Of a DNA stretch of 64,000 nucleotides, positions 9,772-18,249 are shown piece after piece; positions within the stretch are counted from its first letter, which is position 1; each line of letters opens with the position of its first letter. Origin of the DNA: Xanthomonas hortorum pv. pelargonii (GTDB taxonomy: Bacteria; Pseudomonadota; Gammaproteobacteria; Xanthomonadales; Xanthomonadaceae). Below the pieces are notes generated by a model. That model saw nothing but the letters and a program-made list of their open reading frames with translations. It searched no databases and was not told the origin of the DNA. Location of the stretch: NCBI RefSeq assembly GCF_024499015.1, contig NZ_CP098604.1:4092001-4156000 (forward strand), given 5' to 3'. The translations under genes were made by a program, and so were the position numbers.

Positions 9772-10103
9772 ATTTCGTACCGACCACGCTGCTGCTGTTC
9801 GCAGCCACCGCGGTCGCCGAACTGGTCGGTTGCTACCTTCCTTATCTATGGCTGCGCAAAGACGGCAGCATCTGGTTGTTGCTGCCGACCGCGTTGAGCC
9901 TTGCCATCTTCGTATGGTTGTTGAGCCTGCATCCCGAGGCCAGCGGGCGCGTGTATGCGGCCTATGGCGGCGTCTACATCGCCAGCGCCTTGTTGTGGTT
10001 GTGGTGGGTGGACCGGGTGACGCCGACGCGTTGGGATCTGTTGGGCGCCGCCTGCTGCCTGCTTGGCATGGCCATCATCATGTTTTCGCCGCGCAGCGTC
10101 TGA
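9768..10103 (+). CDS. UPF0060 (YnfA-like) small inner-membrane protein
   Basis: 111 residues with four hydrophobic segments (about residues 4-24, 33-51, 62-80 and 88-106). The sequence [21 protein letters not shown] followed by [42 protein letters not shown] is the UPF0060 signature. The fold resembles small multidrug resistance proteins, but transport function is not established for most members. Its ATG overlaps the mazG stop, making it the fourth gene of the coupled chain. Confidence 0.9.
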   Translation: MNFVPTTLLLFAATAVAELVGCYLPYLWLRKDGSIWLLLPTALSLAIFVWLLSLHPEASGRVYAAYGGVYIASALLWLWWVDRVTPTRWDLLGAACCLLGMAIIMFSPRSV

Positions 10104-10299
10104 TCGCGCGCATGGCGAGGTCGTGCGGCTGACGCAGCGCCACGCTTGCGACGCGCCGAGCATCGCAACGTGTGAATGCAGGGACTCGATGGCAGCTCAT
10201 AGGAGTGGCGTCGCAAATTGCTGCGGCGCGGCGAACACGCCGTTCCCGCAAGCACGGCCGGGCGGCGATAATGGTCCTCTTTCCCTTGGACCGGCGCGC

Positions 10300-11409
10300 A
10301 TGACCCAGAAGACCATCCTCAACGACACCCATCGCGCGCTCGGCGCCAAGATGGTCGACTTCGGCGGTTGGGACATGCCGATCCATTACGGCTCGCAGCT
10401 GGACGAACACCATCAGGTGCGTCGCGACGCCGGCATGTTCGACGTCAGCCACATGACCGTGGTCGATCTGCATGGCCCACGCGTGCGCGAGTTCCTGCGC
10501 TATCTGCTGGCCAATTCGGTGGACAAGCTCAAGGTCTCCGGCAAGGCGCTGTACACCTGCATGCTCAACCCGCAGGGCGGGGTGATCGACGACCTGATCG
10601 TCTATTTCATGAGCGAAGAGTTCTTCCGCCTGGTGGTCAACGCCGCCACCCGCGAAAAGGATCTGCAGTGGATCGGCGAGCAGGCCGCACGTTTCGATGT
10701 GCGCGTGGAAGAGCGCAGCGATTTCGCGATGATCGCCGTGCAAGGCCCCAACGCACGCGCCAAGGTCATCGAGCTGGTGGATCCTGCCGACAGCACTGCA
10801 GCCAGCAAGCTCGGCCGTTTCGCTGCACTGCAGACACATTCGCGCGATGGCATCGCACTGTTCCTCGCACGCACCGGCTACACCGGCGAAGACGGTTTCG
10901 AAATCGTGTTGCCGCAGGACGCGGCGATCGCGTTCTGGAACGCGCTGCTCGCGCAAGGCGTCAAGCCGGCCGGTCTGGGCGCGCGCGATACCTTGCGTCT
11001 GGAGGCAGGCATGAATCTCTACGGGCAGGACATGGACGACGCGGTCACGCCTTACGAAGCCGCATTGGCGTGGACGATCACATTGGACGAGGGCCGCGAC
11101 TTCATCGGTCGCGCCGTGCTCGAAGCGCAAAAGGCGCAGGGCGCGCCGCGTCAACTCATCGGTGTGGTGATGGATGAGAAGGGCGTGCTGCGGCACGGCC
11201 AGAGCGTGCTCACCGCCAGCGGCGAAGGCGAGATCCTGTCCGGCACCTTCTCGCCCACCCTCGGCAAGGCGATCGCGTTCGCGCGCGTGCCGGCCGGCAG
11301 CATCGATAACTTGCGTGTGGACATCCGCGGCAAGCAGGTGCCGTTGCGTGCGGTGAAGTTTCCTTTCGTGCGCGATGGCCAGGCACAGCCCGGCGTGCTC
11401 GGGCAATGA
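10300..11409 (+). CDS. gcvT: glycine cleavage system T protein (aminomethyltransferase)
   Basis: 369 residues from ATG 10300. It transfers the methylene group from the aminomethyl-lipoyl H protein to tetrahydrofolate, releasing ammonia. Visible marks: [15 protein letters not shown] at residues ~18-32, [28 protein letters not shown] (folate-binding Asp in the ALYT..LNP..G..DD segment), [13 protein letters not shown] and [20 protein letters not shown]. The C-terminal barrel contains [16 protein letters not shown]. gcvH follows 141 bases downstream; gcvP is not in the window, so the operon is split from P. No glycine riboswitch is recognisable upstream. Confidence 0.95.
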   Translation: MTQKTILNDTHRALGAKMVDFGGWDMPIHYGSQLDEHHQVRRDAGMFDVSHMTVVDLHGPRVREFLRYLLANSVDKLKVSGKALYTCMLNPQGGVIDDLIVYFMSEEFFRLVVNAATREKDLQWIGEQAARFDVRVEERSDFAMIAVQGPNARAKVIELVDPADSTAASKLGRFAALQTHSRDGIALFLARTGYTGEDGFEIVLPQDAAIAFWNALLAQGVKPAGLGARDTLRLEAGMNLYGQDMDDAVTPYEAALAWTITLDEGRDFIGRAVLEAQKAQGAPRQLIGVVMDEKGVLRHGQSVLTASGEGEILSGTFSPTLGKAIAFARVPAGSIDNLRVDIRGKQVPLRAVKFPFVRDGQAQPGVLGQ

Positions 11410-11550
11410 GTCAAACGCTGCCGGGCGTGCAGACGTTCGGCAGCGCGCAACATCGGTAGCAACCAAGCGGCCCTATAAGCGCGTGCACCTGTCTTGTCGC
11501 GCGGTCTAAACTAGCCACCTGTCCCTAACCCCAGTTTCCCCGGAGCACAC

Positions 11551-11946
11551 ATGAGCGAGATCCCTGGCGACCTCAAGTTCCTCAAATCCCACGAATGGGC
11601 CCGCGTCGAAAACAGCGGCCGCGTGACCGTCGGTATCTCCGACCACGCGCAGGGCTTGCTGGGTGACCTGGTTTACGTCGAACTGCCGGGCGTCGGCGAC
11701 ACCGTGCAGGTCGGCAACGGCGCGGCGGTGGTGGAGTCGGTCAAGGCCGCCTCCGACGTCTACAGCCCGGTCAGCGGCACCGTCGTCGAGGTCAACAGCG
11801 CCCTCAGCGACAAGCCGGAAACCATCAACGAAGACGCTTACGGCGACGGCTGGATCTTCGTGGTCGAACTCGACGACAAGGAACAGCTCAACGATCTGCT
11901 GTCGCCGGACGACTACGCCGAGCTGCTGGAAGAAGACGCGCACTGA
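11551..11946 (+). CDS. gcvH: glycine cleavage system H protein
   Basis: 131 residues. It carries the aminomethyl group between P, T and L proteins on a lipoyl arm. The lipoylated Lys is in [17 protein letters not shown] (about residue 66), with [18 protein letters not shown] at the N-terminus and [15 protein letters not shown] in the second half, all as in the family. GGAG lies eight bases before the ATG. A strong terminator follows. Confidence 0.96.
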   Translation: MSEIPGDLKFLKSHEWARVENSGRVTVGISDHAQGLLGDLVYVELPGVGDTVQVGNGAAVVESVKAASDVYSPVSGTVVEVNSALSDKPETINEDAYGDGWIFVVELDDKEQLNDLLSPDDYAELLEEDAH

Positions 11947-11972
11947 TCGCGCCTGGCGCGTTGCAAGCTCGG

Positions 11973-12003
11973 ATGGCCGCTCCTGGAGCGGCCATTTTTT
12001 TTT
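11973..12003 (+). terminator. Rho-independent terminator after gcvH
   Basis: A GC-rich inverted repeat, ATGGCCGCTCC then GGAGCGGCCAT sharing a tight loop, is followed by nine T, 27 bases past the gcvH stop. Confidence 0.93.
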
Positions 12004-12984
12004 GCACGCCAGGCTGGCTGCGCCGGCGCGCCGGTATCGATTGCAGTGGCCAGCGAACTGCTGCATTGCCGAGTCGTCGAACGATGCCTGCATGCCAGGT
12101 GCCGGTCTCCATCGCCGCGCTCGGCGGCAGATCGAAAAACACCGCACGCGCCAGGCACGCATCACCACCACCGCGTCGAAGGATGTCCGCATGCAGGCGC
12201 GTCGGATTTCTGGCGTGAGCCAATCGTGAGGGCGCGGCGTGCGTGTGGTGAAAAAAACTGGCGCTCGCATGCGTCGATGGTCGATCGTTGGACGCGATGC
12301 AAGGCATGCATGCATGCGTCGAGTCGTCCATGCAGACGCATGCAAGGCGATCGAAGAGCGCAATAAGTTTGCGCATTTGTGCTGATGCGATGCCCCAAGT
12401 GCAGTCGTTGGATAAAAAATTTTCAGCTGGCGGACAGGCGACGCGAGACATCACTGCCTTGCACCTCGCGACGCGTCCGTCATGCCGATCCAGTCGCTGC
12501 ATTTTTGACCGCTTCAAAAAAACAGCACAAAAGAAGTGGTTTTCTGAAAACCCGATTGCACGAAGGCGCGCGTCGCTCGCACGCGCATGCCAGTGCAAGG
12601 CCTGTCTGGATCACCTCGACGCGCTGCATTGCGATGGCTGGCTGAAAAAAAATTGCAAAAGAGTGTTGACAGTAAAAAAAAGCGTGATTAGGTTTCGCCC
12701 AGCAGACGTTGCTGCGAAAGAGAGTGAGCAGAATCGACATCAAGCCGACACGCTTGTTCCAGATGTCCACCGAAGCGCTATCCACGGTGGAGTCGGGTCC
12801 GCTTCTCTCCAAGAAAGCAGCAGTCGTTCCGATCACGCACCCGTGTCGCCGTTCGATGCGGGTGTTTCTGTATCCGTCCCGTCGCGCATCACCTGCGGAT
12901 GGTTCCCGACGACGGCATGCCGTCGCGGGGTTTGGTTCAACTGGGCGTTTCACCTCCATAGTTCACTGACGAGGAGCCAATTAC
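12004..12984. other. ~1 kb gene-free region before the histone H1-like gene
   Basis: I see no credible gene: frames here lack ribosome sites and read as Cys/His/Arg-rich shadow peptides. Around 12293-12353 there is an unusual cluster of TGCATGC-type words (GGCATGCATGCATGCGTCG and GACGCATGCAAGGCGATCG). The stretch 12640-12695 is A-rich with a promoter-like motif (listed separately). A small RNA could be encoded, but nothing proves it. Confidence 0.5.
12666..12694 (+). promoter_or_regulatory. Probable sigma-70 promoter for the histone H1-like gene
   Basis: TTGACA at 12666-12671, a 17-base spacer containing an A-tract, and TAGGTT at 12689-12694 as a weak -10. If used, the mRNA would have an unusually long leader of about 280 bases before the ATG at 12985. 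Confidence 0.5.
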
Positions 12985-13452
12985 ATGGCCACTAAAAAAG
13001 CTGCAAAAAAGAAACCCACCGCCAAGAAGGCAGTGAAGAAGACTGCCGCCAAGAAGGCAGTCAAGAAGGTCGCCAAGAAGGCAACCGCTAAGAAGGCAGT
13101 GAAGAAGGCTGCTGCCAAGAAGGCCGTCAAGAAGACTGCCAAGAAGGCAACCGCCAAGAAAGCAGTGAAGAAGACTGCCAAGAAGGCAACCAAGAAGACT
13201 GCCGCCAAGAAGGCAGTGAAGAAGACCGCAAAGAAGGCAGTGAAGAAGACTGCCAAGAAGGCGACCAAGAAGACGGCCGCCAAGAAAGCAGTCAAGAAGA
13301 CCGCCAAGAAGGCAGCGGCTCCGAAGAAGGCGACCAAGAAGTCCGCCACCAAGAAGACTGCCGTAAAGAAGGTCGCCAAGAAGAAGCCGGCCGTTCGCAA
13401 GAAGAAGGCCGCTCCGGTCGCGCTGCCCGCAACTCCGGCGCCGCTGATCTGA
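12985..13452 (+). CDS. histone H1-like lysine/alanine-rich DNA-binding protein
   Basis: 155 residues, nearly all Lys, Ala, Thr and Val in imperfect repeats of AAKKAVKKT / AKKATAKKAVKK, like the C-terminal tail of eukaryotic histone H1 and bacterial AlgP/HctB-type proteins. It should bind DNA non-specifically by charge and compact the nucleoid. GAGGAG lies eight bases before the ATG. The repeat codons are highly uniform (AAGAAGGC, GCCAAGAAG), so the DNA is itself a direct-repeat array prone to length change. The C-terminus (VRKKKAAPVALPATPAPLI) is non-repetitive. Strong terminator downstream. Confidence 0.9.
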   Translation: MATKKAAKKKPTAKKAVKKTAAKKAVKKVAKKATAKKAVKKAAAKKAVKKTAKKATAKKAVKKTAKKATKKTAAKKAVKKTAKKAVKKTAKKATKKTAAKKAVKKTAKKAAAPKKATKKSATKKTAVKKVAKKKPAVRKKKAAPVALPATPAPLI

Positions 13453-13481
13453 TCTGCAACACCCGATCGCCGTAAACATCG

Positions 13482-13521
13482 AGCTCTCTCCCCGACGCCC
13501 AGCGGGGAGGGAGCTTTTTTA
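13482..13521 (+). terminator. Rho-independent terminator after the histone-like gene
   Basis: AGCTCTCTCCCCG pairs with CGGGGAGGGAGCT across an 8-base loop and is followed by six T. Confidence 0.92.
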
Positions 13522-13606
13522 TTGGGTCGCTCTCAACAATCGCGAACGCCAAAAACAACAAAGGCGACCGAAGCCGCCTCTGTCCTGAATCGCTGCAAAC
13601 GCTAAC

Positions 13607-14986
13607 TCAGCGCGGCGATGCCACCGACTTGCCGGACGAGGCCCCCTTACCGGCAGGGTCGGGACGCTCGGCCAGCATGTTCTCGCTGCCGAAGTCGCCA
13701 TCCACATCGATATCCAGCCAACGCTTGGCCGGCAGGCCGAGCGCACGATCCAGGATGGTCGGCAGCATGCCCGATGGCAGGCCGCTCTCGCCGTTCCACA
13801 TGATGGCGATGCCGAGGTCGCGCTCGGGCAGCAGCGCGACCAGGCCGCGATACCCCTGCACCGCGCCGGCATGGAAGACCACTTGGTGGCCGGCGTAATC
13901 GAACACGCGCCAGCCCAGCGCGTAGCTGGCAGCATCCACACGCTCGTGGCGCCAACCCGAGCGCATCTCGCCCGGTGTGGAGATCAACGGCGCGTGCAGC
14001 GTCGCCAGCAGCGGCGCAGGCAGCACGTCGGTGCGGTGACCGGTGTGCGCGAGCAACCACTGCGCCATGTCGCTGGCGCTGGCGTTGACGCCGGCAGCGG
14101 GCGCCAGGCGGTAATAGGTCGGCTTGGGCGTCAGTGCCACCCAACCGCCGCGGCTGCGCACATGCGGGCGTGCCGCATGCGGGCTGGCCTGGATGCCGGC
14201 CAATCCCATGCTCGCATCGTTCATGCCCAACGGTTTGAAGATGCGGCGCTCCACCGACTGCTCATAAAAGCTGCCGGAAGCGGCGAACACCACATCGCCG
14301 ACCAGACTGAAGGCCACGTTCTGATACGCATAGCAATCGCCCGGCGCGCAGCGCGAGGGTGCAGCGGCGAGCTTGTGGCTGAGCGAGTAGTAGTCGACGT
14401 TGGATTCGATATCGCGGTCGTAGGCGTTGCGGGTCAGGCCAACGCGGTGGCTAAGCACCTCGGCCACAGTGAGCTGGTGGGTGGCGACGTTATCGCTGAG
14501 CTGGAAGCCGGGCACGTAATCGACCACCTTGCTGTCCCAACGCAGCACGCCGTCGTTGACCAACAGGCCGGCCATGGTGCTTGCGAACGCCTTGGACAGC
14601 GAGGCGAGGCGGAACACGGTGTGGCCATCGACCGGCTGCGGATGATTGACATCGGTGACGCCATAGCCGCGCGCGCTCAGCACCTTGCCGCCCTGCACGA
14701 TCGCCATCGCGATACCGGGTACGCGGTTGCCGTAGGTCAACTGATTGGCCATCGACTCGAACGCGGCCACATCGAAGCCGGCCGCCGGTATCAGCACACT
14801 GCCGGCCGGGAGCGAAGCGCGATACTGCAGCGGAGCGGTGGGCGACTGTGCGGCGGTGGCCGGCTGCAGCGCAGAGGCAGCTGGCGCAGGTGTCTGCGCG
14901 GTGGAAGAGAGGGCCAGAGGCAATAACGCCCCGAGCAGCCCGATGGCCAACGGACGAAACCGTCGGGGCCTGCGCATTTCAGTCAT
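13607..14986 (-). CDS. exported serine hydrolase, class C beta-lactamase/DD-peptidase family
   Basis: 459 residues from ATG 14986; upstream frame continuation has no ribosome site or homology. After a basic N-terminus a signal peptide (LAIGLLGALLPLALSSTAQ) directs export. Active-site motifs of the beta-lactamase superfamily are present: SLSK (SxxK, in FRLASLSKAFASTMAGLL), YQN (YxN, in DCYAYQNVAFSLVGDV) and HAG in place of KTG (VVFHAGAVQGYRGLVALLP). The HxG variant is common in esterases and peptidases of this fold (EstB, Dac-type), so I do not call it a true beta-lactamase. Substrate unknown. It is divergent from the carrier gene at 15320. Confidence 0.88.
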   Translation of the reverse strand: MTEMRRPRRFRPLAIGLLGALLPLALSSTAQTPAPAASALQPATAAQSPTAPLQYRASLPAGSVLIPAAGFDVAAFESMANQLTYGNRVPGIAMAIVQGGKVLSARGYGVTDVNHPQPVDGHTVFRLASLSKAFASTMAGLLVNDGVLRWDSKVVDYVPGFQLSDNVATHQLTVAEVLSHRVGLTRNAYDRDIESNVDYYSLSHKLAAAPSRCAPGDCYAYQNVAFSLVGDVVFAASGSFYEQSVERRIFKPLGMNDASMGLAGIQASPHAARPHVRSRGGWVALTPKPTYYRLAPAAGVNASASDMAQWLLAHTGHRTDVLPAPLLATLHAPLISTPGEMRSGWRHERVDAASYALGWRVFDYAGHQVVFHAGAVQGYRGLVALLPERDLGIAIMWNGESGLPSGMLPTILDRALGLPAKRWLDIDVDGDFGSENMLAERPDPAGKGASSGKSVASPR

Positions 14987-15319
14987 GGTTGTCCCGCCTG
15001 TTCCACTGCCTCCGGCGATTCTAGCGCTGCGCTTCGCAATAGCACAAACTGCCAGAAGATGAATGGGCATCATATTGATCCTATTGATGATTTTAGGTTC
15101 AGAAATCGGGCGGCGCGGAGCGCTTCGAGTGCGCCTCGGCACCTTTGCAGATGTGGCTGCAAGCGGCGTGCCGTCTGGATGCAGGATCAGTCCGTTGTGT
15201 TCTGCACCGCGCCGCTGGTGGTGCTGCGCCGCATCGGCTAACTTGCGCGCTTCCTTCGCGGGTGCCGCCGCTGCCATGTCCTTGCTGTCGGGCCCGTTTG
15301 TGCAGGCGATTTGTTCACC

Positions 15320-16684
15320 ATGACGAGCCGATTTTCTTCGTCGCAGTCTGCGGCTGGCCGTTTGAGCGGTGCATTGCGCAGCTCGCCGCCGCTGGCGTGG
15401 AGTTTTCTGTATTTCTTCTGCCTGCTCAGCGGGTATTACGTGCTGCGCCCGGTGCGCGAGGCGATGAGCGCCTCGGCGGATGTGGAAGCGATCTTTCCCA
15501 CCGGCATGATCGCCTTCTTTGCCGCGCATGGCATGCCGCTCAAGGACTTCACCCTGCAAGTGCTGTTTACCTGCACCTTCCTGATCATGGTGTTGCTGCA
15601 GCCGGTCTACGGCGCATTGGTCAGCCGCTATCCGCGCCGGGTGTTCCTGCCGGTGGTGTATGGCTTCTTCATCGCGACCCTGTTGCTGTTCTACGTGTTG
15701 TTCGATAGCGGGGTGCCCGGGCGCGGCATGGCGTTCTTTTTGTGGGTGACCGTCTTCAACCTGTTTGCGGTGGCGGTGTTCTGGAGCTTCATGGCCGACG
15801 TCTTCAGCAATGCCGAAGCGCGCAGTTACTACGGTTACATCGGTGCGGCCGGCACGCTGGGCGCGTTTCTCGGGCCGATCCTCACCCGCACCCTGGTCGA
15901 GCGTATCGGTATCGCGCATCTGATGCTGGTGTCGGCCGGGTTTCTGACGGTGTGCGTGGTCTGCGTGCTGCGTCTGCGCTTGTGGGCGGTTGCGCGCGAG
16001 CAGGAGCGACAGCTGAGCTCCGGCGAAGTGCCGATGGGCGGCAATGTTCTGGGCGGGCTCAAGCTGATCGTGCGGGAGCCGTTGCTGCGCTGGTTGGCCT
16101 TCATGGTGTTGTTCGGTGTGGGCGTCGGCACCTTGCTCTACAACGAGCAGGCAGCGCTGGTACGGCGGCTATACACGGACGCAGCGGCAGCCACCGCCTA
16201 TTACGCGAGTATCGATCTGGCGATCAACGCGCTCACCCTGGTGTTGCAGCTGCTGGTGACGCGCGCGCTGTTGTCGCGTTTCGGTATCGGACCGGCGCTG
16301 TTGATTCCGGGCGTGGCGATCACGCTGGGCTATGCCGTGCTGACGGCCTCGCCGTTGCCGATGATGATCGCGATCGTGCAGGTGATCACGCGCTCCAGCG
16401 AGTTCGCACTGGCCAAGCCGGCGCGCGAGACCTTGTACACGCGCGTCGACCGGGAATGGCGTTACAAGGCCGGCGCGGCGATCGACACCGTGATCTACCG
16501 CGGTGGCGATCTCACCTTCGTGTGGGTGCACAAGCTGGTGTCGGCATTCGGCTCCAGTGCCGTGTTCGGCGTCGGTCTGCTGGTGGCCTCGGGCATGACA
16601 CTGGGCGCATTCGGTCTGCTGCGCGAGGCGCGCAAACTGCCTGCCGAGCGCGATGCGCAGACCGTCAGGCAGGTGTCCGACTAA
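15320..16684 (+). CDS. ATP:ADP antiporter-like / MFS-type carrier
   Basis: 454 residues with 11-12 membrane segments. I start at ATG 15320; TTG 15311 is an alternative. The first segment reads SFLYFFCLLSGYYVLRPVREAM, which is the characteristic opening of the bacterial relatives of plastid/Rickettsia ATP:ADP exchange carriers (TLC-like fold). A later conserved segment is RSSEFALAKPARETLYTRV, then REWRYKAGAAIDTVIYRGGD. Free-living members have unproven substrates, so nucleotide exchange should not be assumed. It stands alone, divergent from the serine hydrolase. Confidence 0.8.
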   Translation: MTSRFSSSQSAAGRLSGALRSSPPLAWSFLYFFCLLSGYYVLRPVREAMSASADVEAIFPTGMIAFFAAHGMPLKDFTLQVLFTCTFLIMVLLQPVYGALVSRYPRRVFLPVVYGFFIATLLLFYVLFDSGVPGRGMAFFLWVTVFNLFAVAVFWSFMADVFSNAEARSYYGYIGAAGTLGAFLGPILTRTLVERIGIAHLMLVSAGFLTVCVVCVLRLRLWAVAREQERQLSSGEVPMGGNVLGGLKLIVREPLLRWLAFMVLFGVGVGTLLYNEQAALVRRLYTDAAAATAYYASIDLAINALTLVLQLLVTRALLSRFGIGPALLIPGVAITLGYAVLTASPLPMMIAIVQVITRSSEFALAKPARETLYTRVDREWRYKAGAAIDTVIYRGGDLTFVWVHKLVSAFGSSAVFGVGLLVASGMTLGAFGLLREARKLPAERDAQTVRQVSD

Positions 16685-16934
16685 GAGGGGCTGGCAAAAC
16701 TACTTGCCGCCATCAGGCGGGCGCGACTGTTGCTGGGTACGACATGTACCACTGATACAGCTGGTTCTGAGCGCGCCGTGCATATCTGCTTGCTTATTAC
16801 TCGCGACGTTTTGTCAGCCAGTTCAAGGCAGCGACATCTCTGTTGCCTTGGAGTAGTTGGACAGTGTTGATAGCTCCTTTGCAGAGCGGATGATCTCAGG
16901 GCTGGAGCGGTTGATCTGCGGCCTGGCTGCAGGG

Positions 16935-17038
16935 CCCTTGCCCGCCCACCATCGCAGGACACGCCGCAAGTACGTCCGTGTAGGCTCTTACGCGGCATCC
17001 ATGCCGCGTAAGGTCCCGCGACGGTGGGCGGGCAAGGA
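16935..17038 (+). repeat. Xanthomonas palindromic element R1
   Basis: Outer arms CCTTGCCCGCCCACC (left) and GGTGGGCGGGCAAGG (right) continue inward to GGAC/GTCC with two mismatches. An inner hairpin CTTACGCGGCAT/ATGCCGCGTAAG is perfect. Between left arm and hairpin lies the unpaired conserved segment ACACGCCGCAAGTACGTCC then GTGTAGGCT. It contains an intact copy of the site used by the IS110 element (16976-16991). Confidence 0.85.
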
Positions 17039-17184
17039 CCAATCAAGAGTGTCGGTGTGTAGGGTGCAAGCAGTGCATGATGTGCTTCCAATTCGCTAAC
17101 TCTCATGTAGATGCGGCCTGCAACAGCAGGCCGATGTAACCGGAGAGATGGCCCGCTTTTCACAAAGCTAGCGATCAGCTCCCT

Positions 17185-17293
17185 GGTGCGGTGTCCTCAC
17201 CGCTTGCGGGACCGTGTAGCGGCATGGATGCTGCCACCGAGCCTACATGGATGTACTTGCGGCGTGTCCTGCTAGCGGCGAGGGCATCGCGCC
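17185..17293 (-). repeat. Palindromic element R2 (inverse orientation, other stem type)
   Basis: Read on the minus strand it has the same conserved segment (ACACGCCGCAAGTACATCC then ATGTAGGCTC). The outer arms are of a different sequence (GGTGCGGTGTCCTCACCGC against GCGGCGAGGGCATCGCGCC), paired with several mismatches, and the inner hairpin is GGTGGCAGC-type. It lies ~150 bases from R1 in opposite orientation. Confidence 0.8.
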
Positions 17294-17668
17294 CTCAACC
17301 AACGCGGCTTGGGACCATCCAGATGACGCGAAGAGCGGCAACAGAACGCCGTGCTCACTTTCAGGCTGTCGCGGATGGTGTTCGGCGAGGCATGTAGTAC
17401 GTGGCACTCCGATCCCGAGCGTGCTCTGCGTGCTACCGGTGGAGTGCTCGCGATCTTCTATCAGCCACTCCAGGAGCAGGCAGCAAGCCACTGCGCGGCT
17501 GTCAAACAAACGTAGCCGGTGCGCGCAATCACAACGTTCTACTGGTGCGTGCAGATCTTGCATCTCTTCCGCCCATCTTGCGGCAGCATGAGGTTTGATC
17601 GGTTGCTTCGGACCAGACGACTGCAATCACGACTATGCTGGCTGCCACGTTCATTACGCCAATCTGCC

Positions 17669-18022
17669 ATGTCCCTGTTCGCCATCGTCGCCGGCCTGTG
17701 CGTCGCTCTGCTGCACCTCTACATCCTGGTGTTGGAAATGGTGCTGTGGACGCACCCGCTGGGGTTGAAGACCTTCCGCAATACGCTCGAGAAAGCCCAG
17801 GCCACCCGTGTGCTGGCAGCCAACCAGGGCCTCTACAACGGCTTCCTGGCCGCCGGTCTGTTCTGGGGCGCGTTGCAGGCCCGCACCGACGTGCTGAGCT
17901 TCTTCCTTGGCTGTGTGGTCGTGGCGGGTTGCTACGGCGCCTATAGCGTCAACCGTCGCATCTTCTTTGTGCAGGCGTTGCCGGCGCTGATTGCGTTGGC
18001 ATTGGTGTGGTTGCCGCGCTGA
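17669..18022 (+). CDS. DUF1304 family membrane protein
   Basis: 117 residues from ATG 17669 with four membrane segments. The signature HLYILVLEMVLWTHPLGLKTF (residues ~15-35), ANQGLYNGFLAAGLFWG and GAYSVNRRIFFVQALPALIAL identify the DUF1304 family of small inner-membrane proteins. No function is established. It appears to be a single gene, followed by a GTAG-headed palindrome that may end its transcript. Confidence 0.88.
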   Translation: MSLFAIVAGLCVALLHLYILVLEMVLWTHPLGLKTFRNTLEKAQATRVLAANQGLYNGFLAAGLFWGALQARTDVLSFFLGCVVVAGCYGAYSVNRRIFFVQALPALIALALVWLPR

Positions 18023-18050
18023 GGTTCTTCCGTCAGCGTCTTCGCTTCTC

Positions 18051-18118
18051 GTAGGAGCGGGCTTGCCCGCGATGAAGCATTACCGGTAACGCTTCATCGC
18101 GGGCAAGCCCGCTCCTAC
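18051..18118. repeat. GTAG-headed REP palindrome
   Basis: A perfect 28-bp stem running from GTAGGAGCGGGCTTGCCCGC to the matching GCTCCTAC end, with a 12-base self-complementary centre (ATTACCGGTAAC). It lies between convergent genes. Compared with the copy at 5154, the stem CCCTTGGGC is replaced by GGCTTGCCC, still paired. Confidence 0.9.
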
Positions 18119-18249
18119 AAAGGTGTAGCCGCCGGGAACTGGTCGACAGACCAAGGCTGCTGGCAGCGTATCCGCGAGATTGCCGTTCTCCACAAACAAC
18201 GACGGCGGGCCGAAGCCCGCCGTCGTCTGCTGTCACCTTGGCCTGCGCG

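Larger units (their letters stand above)
16685..17668. other. Gene-poor region holding two palindromic elements
   Basis: Nearly 1 kb with no recognisable gene. It contains palindromic elements R1 and R2. The remainder (17300-17630) has open frames on both strands but no family resemblance or ribosome site; it may be decayed sequence. Confidence 0.5.

Noticed and set aside
10104..10299. Possible glycine riboswitch before gcvT
   Set aside because: The conserved glycine-aptamer core words and a tandem layout were not found.
12288..12995. 235-codon open frame before the histone-like gene
   Set aside because: Cys/His/Arg-rich, no ribosome site, ends inside the histone-like start region; probably non-coding.
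13607..15919. Long form (770 codons) of the serine hydrolase
   Set aside because: The extra N-terminal part is a shadow of the carrier gene; the signal peptide begins at 14986.
16935..17293. Repeats considered as a CRISPR array or integron cassette sites
   Set aside because: There are only two copies per locus, in opposite orientation, with no regular spacers, no cas genes and no integrase or cassette genes; attC-like folding is only an analogy.
17243..17626. 127-codon open frame on the minus strand between repeats and the DUF1304 gene
   Set aside because: No recognisable family, no start context, and it runs into the end of R2.
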